Of a stretch of DNA of 34,916 bases, positions 1 through 8,260 are shown piece after piece. Below the pieces are notes generated by a model, which saw nothing but the letters and a program-made list of their open reading frames with translations, was not told the DNA's origin and made no database searches. The translations under genes and the position numbers were made by a program. The DNA is taken from NCBI GenBank assembly GCA_026708005.1, contig JAPOVR010000129.1, forward strand, positions 1 to 34,916, in the 5' to 3' direction. Every line of letters starts with the position of its first letter. Positions within the stretch are counted from its first letter, which is position 1. Source of the DNA: Actinomycetes bacterium (GTDB lineage Bacteria > Actinomycetota > Thermoleophilia > Gaiellales > Gaiellaceae).

Positions 1-1461
1 CCGCTCCGGAACGCCGCTGCCCTCCTGGACAACGAGCTCGAGCTCGACCGGAATCGACAGACCAGACTCCGCGAGCGCCGCTGCAGCGGCATTGAGGTCG
101 AACGGGATCGGGGCCGACAGCTCCCGGTTGAAGTGCGCGAGGTTCTGGGCGAGAGGCCCGTAGTAGTTCGTTCCAAAGCCGCCCGCGACCTCCTTGATGA
201 TCTCCTCGTACGGCGTTGCGCGCACGAGAGCCTCGCGCAGCTTCACGTTGTCCATCGGCGGGTTCGATTGCACGAGGTTGATGTTCCAGTGCTGGAAGGC
301 AGGAACGAGGACGACCCGGACGTTGTCGTTGCCCTCGAGCTCGGCGACCTGCTCGGGTGTGATCTCATAGGTGACGTCGGCGTCACCGTTAGCCGCCTGA
401 AGGAACAACGCCGAAGGGTCATCGACCCAGTTGATGATGACCTTGTCTTCGTATGGTGGATCCCCGAAGAAGTTCGGGTTCGCTGTGAGCTCCATCCGCA
501 GGTTCGGCTCGTACGACTCGACCACGTACGGGCCGCCGCCGCCGCCGATGTTGCTGGCGAAGAACTCGTTGATGACGCTGCCTTCCTCCTGCGGGTTCGC
601 CGCAATCGAGGCCTGCGAGTACACGACGACCGGCGTCGTCGCCCAGCCCGGCATGAGCGCAGCCTCGGGTCGCCCAAAGTCGAGGACGAGCGTCTTGTCG
701 TTGACGATCTCGAGCTCGGGGATGTTGTCGTACTGGCCGGCGATCCAGAAGTACTGGCCGCAGGAACCGATCGCCGCGGCTCGATCGAACGAGGCCTTGA
801 CGTCGGCGGCGGTGATCGGCGTGCCGTCGTTGAACCTCGCGTTCGGATCGATGTTGAACGTGTAAACCGTCCCGTCCTCGTTCACCTCTGGCGTGATCAG
901 GTAGGGCTCGAGGACGGTCGTGTCCATGACCGTGACCTCGAGATCACCCAGCGGGTTGCCGTAGGCATCGACCGTTGGCCCGGGAATCGCCGCGTGCTGG
1001 AGAGCCGGTGCGTAGGCGTTCGCAGCCCACTGATCATGGAAACCGCACGCGTTGGCTTGGAGGTCGAAGGTTGACGGACCGATTGGCGACTGCACCACGA
1101 GCGGCCCGAGATCCTCGGAGGGTTCCGGCGGCGGTGGGGGCGGCGGCGGTGGGGGCGGCGGCGACGGTTCGCCTGGCTCCGCCGGCGGCGGTGGGGGCGG
1201 CGGCGACGGTTCGCCTGGCTCCGCCGGCGGCGGTGGGGGCGGCGGCGACGGTTCGCCTGGCTCCGCCGGCGGCGGTGGGGGCGGCGGCGGTGGGGGCGGC
1301 GGTGCGCCTGGGTCGGCCGGTGCAGGCGCTGGCGCTGATGGCGACGGGGCTGCCGGCTCGTCGTCGTCGCCACAGGCCGCCAGACCAACAGCTAGCGCGG
1401 TGAGCACGGCGAGCAACGCCGCCGCTCTCACCATCTTCCATCTCGGTAGCCACTCAGACAT
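1..1461 (-). CDS. ABC transporter substrate-binding lipoprotein, SBP family 5 (3' end beyond window)
   Basis: Open frame from ATG at 1461 to the window edge, 487 codons seen, C-terminus missing. Residues 1-29 form a lipoprotein signal peptide (basic start, hydrophobic Ala/Leu/Val core) ending in lipobox LAAC with Cys30 as the lipidation site. Residues ~36-105 are a Pro-rich linker containing a 14-residue repeat. The mature domain shows family-5 (peptide/opine/nickel type) signatures: 'NEDGTVYTFNIDPNARFNDG' followed by 'PITAADVKASFDR', a later 'GGGGPYVVESYEPN' stretch and 'DNVKLREALVRATPYEEII'. It is the extracytoplasmic binding subunit of an ABC importer; the permeases probably lie beyond the left edge. 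It follows hyuB1 by 82 nt on the same strand, so co-transcription is likely and the ligand may be the hydantoinase substrate (inference). Purine-rich GGAG/AGAGG precedes the start; Met10 (ATG at 1434) is a possible alternative start. Confidence 0.9.
   Translation of the reverse strand, partial: MSEWLPRWKMVRAAALLAVLTALAVGLAACGDDDEPAAPSPSAPAPAPADPGAPPPPPPPPPPPPAEPGEPSPPPPPPPAEPGEPSPPPPPPPAEPGEPSPPPPPPPPPPPPEPSEDLGPLVVQSPIGPSTFDLQANACGFHDQWAANAYAPALQHAAIPGPTVDAYGNPLGDLEVTVMDTTVLEPYLITPEVNEDGTVYTFNIDPNARFNDGTPITAADVKASFDRAAAIGSCGQYFWIAGQYDNIPELEIVNDKTLVLDFGRPEAALMPGWATTPVVVYSQASIAANPQEEGSVINEFFASNIGGGGGPYVVESYEPNLRMELTANPNFFGDPPYEDKVIINWVDDPSALFLQAANGDADVTYEITPEQVAELEGNDNVRVVLVPAFQHWNINLVQSNPPMDNVKLREALVRATPYEEIIKEVAGGFGTNYYGPLAQNLAHFNRELSAPIPFDLNAAAAALAESGLSIPVELELVVQEGSGVPER
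1161..1286 (-). repeat. 42-bp tandem repeat, three units, in lipoprotein linker
   Basis: Three head-to-tail 42-bp units at 1161-1202, 1203-1244 and 1245-1286, with no mismatch seen. Each encodes 14 residues, PPPPPPAEPGEPSP, in the lipoprotein frame. Partial poly-Pro units flank both sides (about 1126-1160 and 1287-1300). The repeat extends the tether between the lipid anchor and the binding domain. Unit length is a multiple of three, so copy number can change without breaking the frame. Confidence 0.9.
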
Positions 1462-1543
1462 CGTCCTCTTCTCCTTCTCCTGGTCGAAACCGGTTCGTCC
1501 CTCTCCCTGACGCCGTTCTCTTCGTACGGTTAGCGTGCGGCGA

Positions 1544-3292
1544 TCACCCGTCCCCGAACGCGTGCGGGTAGGACGCGCGTGCAGCCTCCTCGCTGACGTA
1601 CCCCTCGACGATGTCCACGTGTACAGCCTCCGGCTTCCGCCCTGACGGCGGTCCGAAGCCCCCGCCACCCGCGGTCTCGAACTCGAGCACCGACCTCTCC
1701 GGGCAGTACACGCCGGTCGCCTTGAACGACTCCCGTGCCGTGCCATCAGGCTGGCGCAGCCGGAACCGGTTCGGCCGGGCTTCGCCTCCGCCCTTGAGCC
1801 CCCACGGCGGGGTGCGCATCCGCTCCCACGGCAGCGTGAGGTAGCACTCGGCGAGCGCCCGGTAGTAGACATCGACACCGAGGCCGCCCCGGTAGGTGCC
1901 GACTCCGCCCGTGTCCTGCGCGTATTCGAACCGCTCCACGAGGAACGGGCGCTTGGCCTCGATCACCTCGATCGGCGTGTTCCGGATACCAGAGCACGAG
2001 ATGTGCATGAGCGGCGGACCGCCGTCTGAGCTGGGGTTCGCCCCGACGCCGACGTAGTGGTCGGCCGCGTCACCCCAGAAGTTGCCTGCCTCGTCGGTGC
2101 CCCACCAGAGAGCGCTGCAGAGATCACCGCCGTTCCCCGCGGGGATCAGGTCGGGCATGGCATCGGAGAGGGCGCGGTGGATGACGTCGACTGCCTGGAG
2201 CGCAGGCCAGCCGTACATGAAGATCGGCGTGGGCGAGATGGGGTGGAACATCGTGTTCGGCTTCGTCCGAACCTGGATTGGCCGGAAGTGGCCCTCGTTC
2301 GCCGACTGGTTACCCGCCGCGAAGGCCATGATCGCGATGCGGGAGGCCGAGACGACCGTCGGCACGGGGCAGTTGATCGGCCCGCGCTGCGGTGGCGGCG
2401 AGGCCGAGAAGTCGACGATGACGTCAGACCCATCAACCTCGACCGCGAGCTCGAACGGCACGAGCTCGTCGTCGACGCCGTTGTTGTCCATGGCGCCGTG
2501 GCCGACGTACCGGCCGTCGGGGATCTCCGAGAAGACGCCGCGAATGTACTCCTCGCCATGGTCGAGCATGCGCTCGACGGAGGCGCGGAGCGTCTCGAGG
2601 CCGTAGCGTTCGATGATCCGGTAGAACGCATTCAGCCCGGTCTTGGCAGCTGCGATCTGCGCGTTCAGGTCGCCGTCGAGCGCCTCCGGCATGCGGGAGT
2701 TCGCGAGCAGCGTCCGGTAGAGGTCCTCCTGCCGTTCGCCCGCCCGGTAGATCTTCACGCTCGGGAAGATCACGCCCTCCTGGAAGACATCGACGGTATT
2801 GGTGCAGTAGATCTCCTTCGCGCCGATGTCCATGTGGTGCGCCTTCACCGCCGCATAGCCAACGAGCTCGCCCTCGAAGAACCCCGGTACGACGATCGTG
2901 GCATCCTGCGGGTGGGAGCCGATGTCGTAGCCGTCGGTCGAGAAGATGATGTCGCCCGGCGCGAGCGCCTCCGGGCCGCCCACCTTCTCGAGGGCCGACT
3001 CGATGCAGAAGCTCAGGGTGCCGAGGAAGAGCGGCAGCGCCTGCGCCTGCGCGAGGAGCCGAATCTCGGTGTCGTACAGGGCGGCTGCGAAGTCGGTCAT
3101 CTCGTAGATGACCGGCGAGAACGCCGTCCGGCGCAGCACGATCCGCATCTGATCGGCGGCCGCATCGAGGCCGTGGCGGATCACCTCGGTCGTGATCGGG
3201 TCGGCGTCCGGCAGCCCGGAAGCTGAGCCTGCGCCGGTGCGATGGACGACAGCCTCCTGGGCGATCGCGGTCATTTCAGCGATCGCGGTCAT
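1544..3292 (-). CDS. hyuB: Hydantoinase B / oxoprolinase family subunit, copy 1
   Basis: 582-residue HyuB-type subunit, which with HyuA forms the ATP-dependent hydantoinase / N-methylhydantoinase / oxoprolinase / acetophenone-carboxylase-like enzymes (cytoplasmic). Family signatures: 'TAFSPVIYEMTDFAAALYD' near residues 56-74, 'GDIIFSTDGYDIGSHPQDA' at 113-131, a His-rich 'AHHMDIGAK' stretch, 'GPINCPVPTVVSASR', and the C-terminal Gly-rich 'GGGGFGPP' with the EAVHVDIVEGYVS tail. Length is normal. The start overlaps the stop of hyuB2 (ATGA at 3289-3292), which implies translational coupling. An 18-bp duplication repeats MTAIAE at the N-terminus, so ATG at 3274 is an alternative start. Bases 1555-3229 are identical to 3297-4971, while the first ~21 residues and the last three differ from copy 2. 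True substrate cannot be read from sequence. Confidence 0.93.
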   Translation of the reverse strand: MTAIAEMTAIAQEAVVHRTGAGSASGLPDADPITTEVIRHGLDAAADQMRIVLRRTAFSPVIYEMTDFAAALYDTEIRLLAQAQALPLFLGTLSFCIESALEKVGGPEALAPGDIIFSTDGYDIGSHPQDATIVVPGFFEGELVGYAAVKAHHMDIGAKEIYCTNTVDVFQEGVIFPSVKIYRAGERQEDLYRTLLANSRMPEALDGDLNAQIAAAKTGLNAFYRIIERYGLETLRASVERMLDHGEEYIRGVFSEIPDGRYVGHGAMDNNGVDDELVPFELAVEVDGSDVIVDFSASPPPQRGPINCPVPTVVSASRIAIMAFAAGNQSANEGHFRPIQVRTKPNTMFHPISPTPIFMYGWPALQAVDVIHRALSDAMPDLIPAGNGGDLCSALWWGTDEAGNFWGDAADHYVGVGANPSSDGGPPLMHISCSGIRNTPIEVIEAKRPFLVERFEYAQDTGGVGTYRGGLGVDVYYRALAECYLTLPWERMRTPPWGLKGGGEARPNRFRLRQPDGTARESFKATGVYCPERSVLEFETAGGGGFGPPSGRKPEAVHVDIVEGYVSEEAARASYPHAFGDG

Positions 3293-4971
3293 TCGTCGAA
3301 CGCGTGCGGGTAGGACGCGCGTGCAGCCTCCTCGCTGACGTACCCCTCGACGATGTCCACGTGTACAGCCTCCGGCTTCCGCCCTGACGGCGGTCCGAAG
3401 CCCCCGCCACCCGCGGTCTCGAACTCGAGCACCGACCTCTCCGGGCAGTACACGCCGGTCGCCTTGAACGACTCCCGTGCCGTGCCATCAGGCTGGCGCA
3501 GCCGGAACCGGTTCGGCCGGGCTTCGCCTCCGCCCTTGAGCCCCCACGGCGGGGTGCGCATCCGCTCCCACGGCAGCGTGAGGTAGCACTCGGCGAGCGC
3601 CCGGTAGTAGACATCGACACCGAGGCCGCCCCGGTAGGTGCCGACTCCGCCCGTGTCCTGCGCGTATTCGAACCGCTCCACGAGGAACGGGCGCTTGGCC
3701 TCGATCACCTCGATCGGCGTGTTCCGGATACCAGAGCACGAGATGTGCATGAGCGGCGGACCGCCGTCTGAGCTGGGGTTCGCCCCGACGCCGACGTAGT
3801 GGTCGGCCGCGTCACCCCAGAAGTTGCCTGCCTCGTCGGTGCCCCACCAGAGAGCGCTGCAGAGATCACCGCCGTTCCCCGCGGGGATCAGGTCGGGCAT
3901 GGCATCGGAGAGGGCGCGGTGGATGACGTCGACTGCCTGGAGCGCAGGCCAGCCGTACATGAAGATCGGCGTGGGCGAGATGGGGTGGAACATCGTGTTC
4001 GGCTTCGTCCGAACCTGGATTGGCCGGAAGTGGCCCTCGTTCGCCGACTGGTTACCCGCCGCGAAGGCCATGATCGCGATGCGGGAGGCCGAGACGACCG
4101 TCGGCACGGGGCAGTTGATCGGCCCGCGCTGCGGTGGCGGCGAGGCCGAGAAGTCGACGATGACGTCAGACCCATCAACCTCGACCGCGAGCTCGAACGG
4201 CACGAGCTCGTCGTCGACGCCGTTGTTGTCCATGGCGCCGTGGCCGACGTACCGGCCGTCGGGGATCTCCGAGAAGACGCCGCGAATGTACTCCTCGCCA
4301 TGGTCGAGCATGCGCTCGACGGAGGCGCGGAGCGTCTCGAGGCCGTAGCGTTCGATGATCCGGTAGAACGCATTCAGCCCGGTCTTGGCAGCTGCGATCT
4401 GCGCGTTCAGGTCGCCGTCGAGCGCCTCCGGCATGCGGGAGTTCGCGAGCAGCGTCCGGTAGAGGTCCTCCTGCCGTTCGCCCGCCCGGTAGATCTTCAC
4501 GCTCGGGAAGATCACGCCCTCCTGGAAGACATCGACGGTATTGGTGCAGTAGATCTCCTTCGCGCCGATGTCCATGTGGTGCGCCTTCACCGCCGCATAG
4601 CCAACGAGCTCGCCCTCGAAGAACCCCGGTACGACGATCGTGGCATCCTGCGGGTGGGAGCCGATGTCGTAGCCGTCGGTCGAGAAGATGATGTCGCCCG
4701 GCGCGAGCGCCTCCGGGCCGCCCACCTTCTCGAGGGCCGACTCGATGCAGAAGCTCAGGGTGCCGAGGAAGAGCGGCAGCGCCTGCGCCTGCGCGAGGAG
4801 CCGAATCTCGGTGTCGTACAGGGCGGCTGCGAAGTCGGTCATCTCGTAGATGACCGGCGAGAACGCCGTCCGGCGCAGCACGATCCGCATCTGATCGGCG
4901 GCCGCATCGAGGCCGTGGCGGATCACCTCGGTCGTGATCGGGTCGGCGTCCGGCAGCCCGGAAGCTGAGCC
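1555..4971 (-). repeat. Tandem direct repeat, 1675-bp identical block, period 1742 bp
   Basis: Bases 1555-3229 and 3297-4971 showed no difference in line-by-line comparison, including third codon positions. The 67-bp stretches between the blocks (3230-3296 versus 4972-5038) are not identical, although their encoded residues remain alignable (HRTGAGSASG versus HRAGVGSASG). This fits two diverged paralogues homogenised by gene conversion better than one fresh duplication. An assembly error remains possible. Confidence 0.9.
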
Positions 4972-5016
4972 GACACCTGCTCGATGCGTCACATAGTCGA
5001 CGTCGGCAACCGCCAC
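3289..5016 (-). CDS. hyuB: Hydantoinase B / oxoprolinase family subunit, copy 2
   Basis: Second HyuB subunit, identical in protein to copy 1 from 'GSASGLPDADPITTEV' to 'ASYPHAF', with a different N-terminus (…THRAGV instead of …HRTGA) and C-terminal end (DE instead of GDG). I chose GTG at 5016 because GAGG lies nine bases upstream and the start sits just after the hyuA1 stop (TGA 5018-5020); an in-frame ATG at 5034 is possible but has no ribosome-binding site and would overlap hyuA1 by 17 nt. This copy is adjacent to hyuA1, so it may be the main partner, with copy 1 extra or giving a different subunit ratio. Functional assignment as for copy 1. Confidence 0.92.
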   Translation of the reverse strand: MAVADVDYVTHRAGVGSASGLPDADPITTEVIRHGLDAAADQMRIVLRRTAFSPVIYEMTDFAAALYDTEIRLLAQAQALPLFLGTLSFCIESALEKVGGPEALAPGDIIFSTDGYDIGSHPQDATIVVPGFFEGELVGYAAVKAHHMDIGAKEIYCTNTVDVFQEGVIFPSVKIYRAGERQEDLYRTLLANSRMPEALDGDLNAQIAAAKTGLNAFYRIIERYGLETLRASVERMLDHGEEYIRGVFSEIPDGRYVGHGAMDNNGVDDELVPFELAVEVDGSDVIVDFSASPPPQRGPINCPVPTVVSASRIAIMAFAAGNQSANEGHFRPIQVRTKPNTMFHPISPTPIFMYGWPALQAVDVIHRALSDAMPDLIPAGNGGDLCSALWWGTDEAGNFWGDAADHYVGVGANPSSDGGPPLMHISCSGIRNTPIEVIEAKRPFLVERFEYAQDTGGVGTYRGGLGVDVYYRALAECYLTLPWERMRTPPWGLKGGGEARPNRFRLRQPDGTARESFKATGVYCPERSVLEFETAGGGGFGPPSGRKPEAVHVDIVEGYVSEEAARASYPHAFDE

Positions 5017-5017
5017 G

Positions 5018-7069
5018 TCAGGCCGCCTCTGCATCGGAGAGGATCAGCGTTCCGTCAGCGTTGACCTCCAGGTCGAACCCGGCGTCCACGTAGGTCGTCG
5101 CCGTCTCCTCAAGCACGATCACCGGCCCCTGTAGCTGCGCACCTGCGGCGAGAGAGCCCCGCTTGAGCACGGCGAACGTCAGCGGCTCGCCGCGCGTGAA
5201 GGAGTAGGCCTCGAGCTCGCGCTCCTCACCAGCGCTGCCAAGCACGCCGACCGTTCGCTGGCCGGTCTTACGCGCGAGCGGTATGCGCTTCGTCGCCCGC
5301 ACGGCAGCGATCTCGATCGGCTCGGAGAGCGTGTGCCCGAAGGTCCGGTCGTAGGACTCAGTGAACAGCTCCGCGATCGCCGCCGGAGCTGCCGTGATCG
5401 CCCCGTTCTCGGACGGCGGGCCGATCGTCAGCGTGTACTCCTGCCCGACGTAGCGGAGGTCGAGCGCAGCCTCCTGGACGTCGCTGTCGTCTGGGGATGA
5501 TCCGTCTGGGGATGATGTTCCTCGCCGCTCGAGCGACGCGAAGAGGTCTCGCAGCACCGCGTTCGTGCCCTCGAGTCCCGCCTCGTCGAGACGTCTGATC
5601 GCGGTCAGCGCGGCCGAGCGGGTGACGTCCTGTCCGAGCAGGCCCCACGCGGAGAAGTTGCCAGCGTAGTTCGGCACGACCACGCTGGTGATCTCGAGCT
5701 CGCGGGCAAGCAGCGTGCCGAAGAGGGGCCCCGCGCCGCCGAAGGCGATCAGGCTCGCGGTTCTCGGGTCCTGCCCCTGCTCGACGGTGATCGACCGGAT
5801 GGCGTTGGCCATCGCGGCGTTGGCGATGGTGATGACACCGCGAGAGACGCCGTCGACATCGAGCGCGAGCTCGCGGCCGAGCTCGTGGAGAGCTGCCCGG
5901 GAAGCGTCGATGTCGAGCGCGACACCGCCGGCGAGCTCGCCGAACGCGAGCATGCCGAGCGACGCGGCCGCATCGGTGACGGCCGGCTCAGTCCCCCCGC
6001 GCCCATAGCACACCGGGCCGGGATCGGCGCCGGCGCTGCGGGGGCCAACGCGCAACAGGCCGGCGTCGATGTACGCGACGGAGCCACCGCCCGCCCCAAT
6101 CGAGCGGACGTCGACCCAAGGCGACTGGATGGGCATGCCGACGACGTTGCCCTCGTACTTCACCTGGGGGCGCCCGTCGACAATCAGGCATGTATCAAAG
6201 CTCGTCCCGCCGACGTCCGCGGTGATCGCCTGCTCGATCCCGAGCTCGCGGCAGAGCTCGCCGCCACCGACCGCCCCCGCAACCGGCCCGGACATGATCG
6301 TCTCGAACGGGCGTGCCTCAGCCTCGGCGAAGGTCATGGCGCCGCCACCGGAGCGCGTGATCAGGAACTCGCCGTCGAAGCCCTGACCTTGGAGCGTGTC
6401 CTCCAGACGCCTCAGGTAGCTCGAGACGCGCGGGCGCACGTAGGCGTCGACCACCGTCGTCGAGCTCCGTTCGTACTCTCGGTACTCGCCGGACACTTGG
6501 TGGGAGAGCGAGATCTCACCGTCGAAGCCCGACGAGCGTAACGCCTCTACAGCGAGCAGCTCGTGCTCGGGGTCTGCGTAGGCGTTGATGAAGACGACGG
6601 CTACCGACTCGACACCTTCGGCCTCGAAAACCTCGACCGCCGCCGCGACATCCGCTGCGTGGAACGGCGTCTCGATCGACCCGTCGGCACGGACGCGCTC
6701 GGTGACCGGCAGCCGCAGCCGCCGCGGAACGAGCGGTGGATCGGGCTTCCAGAGCAGATCGTACATCCGCTCGCGATCGCCGCGGCGGGTCTCGAGGACG
6801 TCGCGGAAGCCCCTGGTGGTCAGTAGCCCGACGACGGCGCCCTTGCGCTCGAGCAGCGAGTTGATCCCAACGGTCGTTCCGTGCAGGAAGTAGGACGCGG
6901 CAGCGAGCGAGTCGGCACCGACAGCCTCCGCCAGGACGTCGCGCACGCCCTCATCCGGAGATGCAGGCGTCGTCGACCCCTTGCCGACCCTCACCTCACC
7001 TGTCTCGTCGTCGTAGAAAACGAGGTCGGTGAACGTGCCTCCAACGTCCACCCCGACCCGTGTGGCCAT
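5018..7069 (-). CDS. hyuA: Hydantoinase A subunit (ATP-binding), copy 1
   Basis: 683-residue HyuA subunit of the ATP-dependent hydantoinase/oxoprolinase family; ASKHA (actin/Hsp70-like) fold that binds and hydrolyses ATP to activate the cyclic amide. N-terminal phosphate loop 'VDVGGTFTDLVFYDD' at residues 7-21, second phosphate motif 'TADVGGTSFDT' at 283-293, 'RSIGAGGGS' at 322-330, then 'GPRSAGADPG' and a C-terminal domain. Start ATG at 7069 is chosen because MATRVGVDVGGTFTDL is the conserved family start and AGGAG lies five bases upstream; the frame stays open to 7261 but that upstream part is not family-like. A 15-bp tandem duplication (5488-5517 region) adds SSPDG/SSPDD residues to a loop absent from hyuA2. 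First gene of the minus-strand hyu operon. Confidence 0.94.
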   Translation of the reverse strand: MATRVGVDVGGTFTDLVFYDDETGEVRVGKGSTTPASPDEGVRDVLAEAVGADSLAAASYFLHGTTVGINSLLERKGAVVGLLTTRGFRDVLETRRGDRERMYDLLWKPDPPLVPRRLRLPVTERVRADGSIETPFHAADVAAAVEVFEAEGVESVAVVFINAYADPEHELLAVEALRSSGFDGEISLSHQVSGEYREYERSSTTVVDAYVRPRVSSYLRRLEDTLQGQGFDGEFLITRSGGGAMTFAEAEARPFETIMSGPVAGAVGGGELCRELGIEQAITADVGGTSFDTCLIVDGRPQVKYEGNVVGMPIQSPWVDVRSIGAGGGSVAYIDAGLLRVGPRSAGADPGPVCYGRGGTEPAVTDAAASLGMLAFGELAGGVALDIDASRAALHELGRELALDVDGVSRGVITIANAAMANAIRSITVEQGQDPRTASLIAFGGAGPLFGTLLARELEITSVVVPNYAGNFSAWGLLGQDVTRSAALTAIRRLDEAGLEGTNAVLRDLFASLERRGTSSPDGSSPDDSDVQEAALDLRYVGQEYTLTIGPPSENGAITAAPAAIAELFTESYDRTFGHTLSEPIEIAAVRATKRIPLARKTGQRTVGVLGSAGEERELEAYSFTRGEPLTFAVLKRGSLAAGAQLQGPVIVLEETATTYVDAGFDLEVNADGTLILSDAEAA

Positions 7070-7080
7070 AGTGCTCCTCT

Positions 7081-7115
7081 CCGATTGAAGCCGCGGGCTC
7101 GGCCGCTGCAATCGG
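7081..7115. promoter_or_regulatory. Inverted repeat, operator or 5'-UTR hairpin candidate of hyuA1
   Basis: Perfect 7-bp arms CCGATTG (7081-7087) and CAATCGG (7109-7115), with pairing extending inward three more bases after one mismatch. It lies 11 bp upstream of the hyuA1 start codon and overlaps the expected transcription start of the promoter at 7119-7147. Position suits a repressor site or a hairpin in the leader; no regulator gene is adjacent. Confidence 0.4.
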
Positions 7116-7118
7116 GAC

Positions 7119-7147
7119 ATCTGATCACGTACGCTGCGCGAGGTCAA
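7119..7147 (-). promoter_or_regulatory. Predicted promoter of the hyuA1-hyuB2-hyuB1 operon
   Basis: On the minus strand: -35 TTGACC (7147-7142), 17-bp spacer, -10 TCAGAT (7124-7119). The -35 is one base off consensus; the -10 is weak but fits the actinobacterial TANNNT-like looseness. Predicted start is near 7112, giving a leader of about 43 nt. Confidence 0.35.
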
Positions 7148-8260
7148 GCGGATCCCGCAGGAACGGCGCTCTCGCGCGCCCGAGCGAAGGCACGAACGGC
7201 AGCGACAGGGGGACAGCATGCTACAGCGCTCCTGTGCGGCCAGACAGAGGAAGTCGGGCAAGGCTTCTTCCGGCCAGAGGTTGCAGCGCTCCTGCGTGGC
7301 CGAGCAGAGGGTTTAGCGCAGGGCCTGGCCGCGTTGCTTGCTCGGCGTGGCCCCAGCCGCTGTTGCAAGGATCGATGGCCGGCGGGAGCGTGAGGACCAG
7401 CCTGGGAGCGCACCGCGGCAGGGTGCGCGCAGGGATTGATGACCGGTGGAAGCGTGCAGACGCAGGAGGAATCGGGAGCGTCGTTGTCGAGGGCGGCGGG
7501 GTCGCGAGCTTTCAGGTCAAGGCGGCAGGGAGGCGGCTTGGTGCGCGGTCGCCAGAGGGACGCCCCCGGAAGGATGCTCCGGAAGGACGGCTCAGAAGGT
7601 GCTGAGAACAGCCGGGGAAGGGAACTCGTCGCCGAACTCGCTGTCCAGCCGGTGATCGCGCCTCCGGGGCGTGCTGTTGACAGCCGAGCAAGGAGGATCC
7701 AGCTGCGGCGGGGAGCGACCGGCGAACCGCCGTTCGGACAGCTCCCGCTCGCGTCGCCAAGGACGCCCACGGCCCGCTCAGGGGCCGCGAAAGGCAACCC
7801 GCCCCCACCCACTACCCCGGGGGGTAGCCGTCAGAAGCGCACGGCTTTCACATGATCTGTCACAGAAGCGTCACGAAACCGCGCCAACTCTGCACGTGCC
7901 GCGATGCACGCGCCAAGGCGAGCGTTAGCAACGAGGGCCTCGTGCAACACCCCTCCCGGTGCCATCAGTGCGACGGGCCAAAGCGAGGTTGGCGGCAAGG
8001 GCGACTCCCCGAGGCGACCCCGCGCGGGTGCCGGGGCACAATATGAGTGGATTCGTACCCTTCCTAATGAGGCGGCGCCCCCGCGTGGGTGCCAGGCCGC
8101 ACGACGTCCTTGGACCGACGTGGCGCCGCGAAGGCGCCGCCCTACACGCTCGCCGCGCGGCCCAGCCCCCGTACCCCCAGCCTCGCAGGAGCCCCGTACG
8201 GAACAACGCGCCGAGAATTTCTCGCTAGGCTGGCGCCCGCACCAGAGAGAGGAGACGTAC
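7148..8260. other. Long divergent intergenic region between the two hyu operons
   Basis: No convincing gene on either strand; open frames here are high-GC artefacts without recognisable protein character. It contains an imperfect ~30-bp repeat (around 7222 and 7281, sharing CAGCGCTCCTG and GGCC..CAGAGG), one copy of the ~100-bp dispersed element (7793-7895), and near its right end the ribosome-binding site AGAGGAG for hyuA2. No promoter for hyuA2 stands out. Confidence 0.6.
7793..7895 (-). repeat. Dispersed ~100-bp intergenic element, copy 1
   Basis: Shares, in order, a C-rich block with hairpin CTACCCC-GG-GGGGTAG (7812-7827), an AAGCGCACGGCT-like block, then GTCAC-N6-GTCAC and GAAACC-GCGCCAACTCTGCAC. 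The same order and spacing recur at 12111-12215, 25485-25589 and, inverted, 31239-31333. Strand is given as the orientation in which GTGACGC precedes the G-rich block; this choice is arbitrary. Confidence 0.8.

Noticed and set aside
1161..1286. CRISPR array from regular repeats
   Set aside because: Units are contiguous and coding, with no unique spacers; no cas gene in the window.
1052..1510. Gly-rich plus-strand frame resembling PE_PGRS-like protein
   Set aside because: It is the complement of the poly-Pro linker of the lipoprotein, whose frame has a signal peptide, lipobox and binding domain.
2057..4968. Long plus-strand open frames (389 codons, twice) opposite the hyuB genes
   Set aside because: They lie antisense to well-supported hyuB genes, have Arg/Asp/Val-rich composition typical of high-GC shadow frames, and are repeated only because the hyuB block is.
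7070..7261. N-terminal extension of hyuA1 up to 7261
   Set aside because: The extension is Arg/Ser/Cys-rich and not family-like; ATG 7069 has a good ribosome-binding site and matches hyuA2's start.
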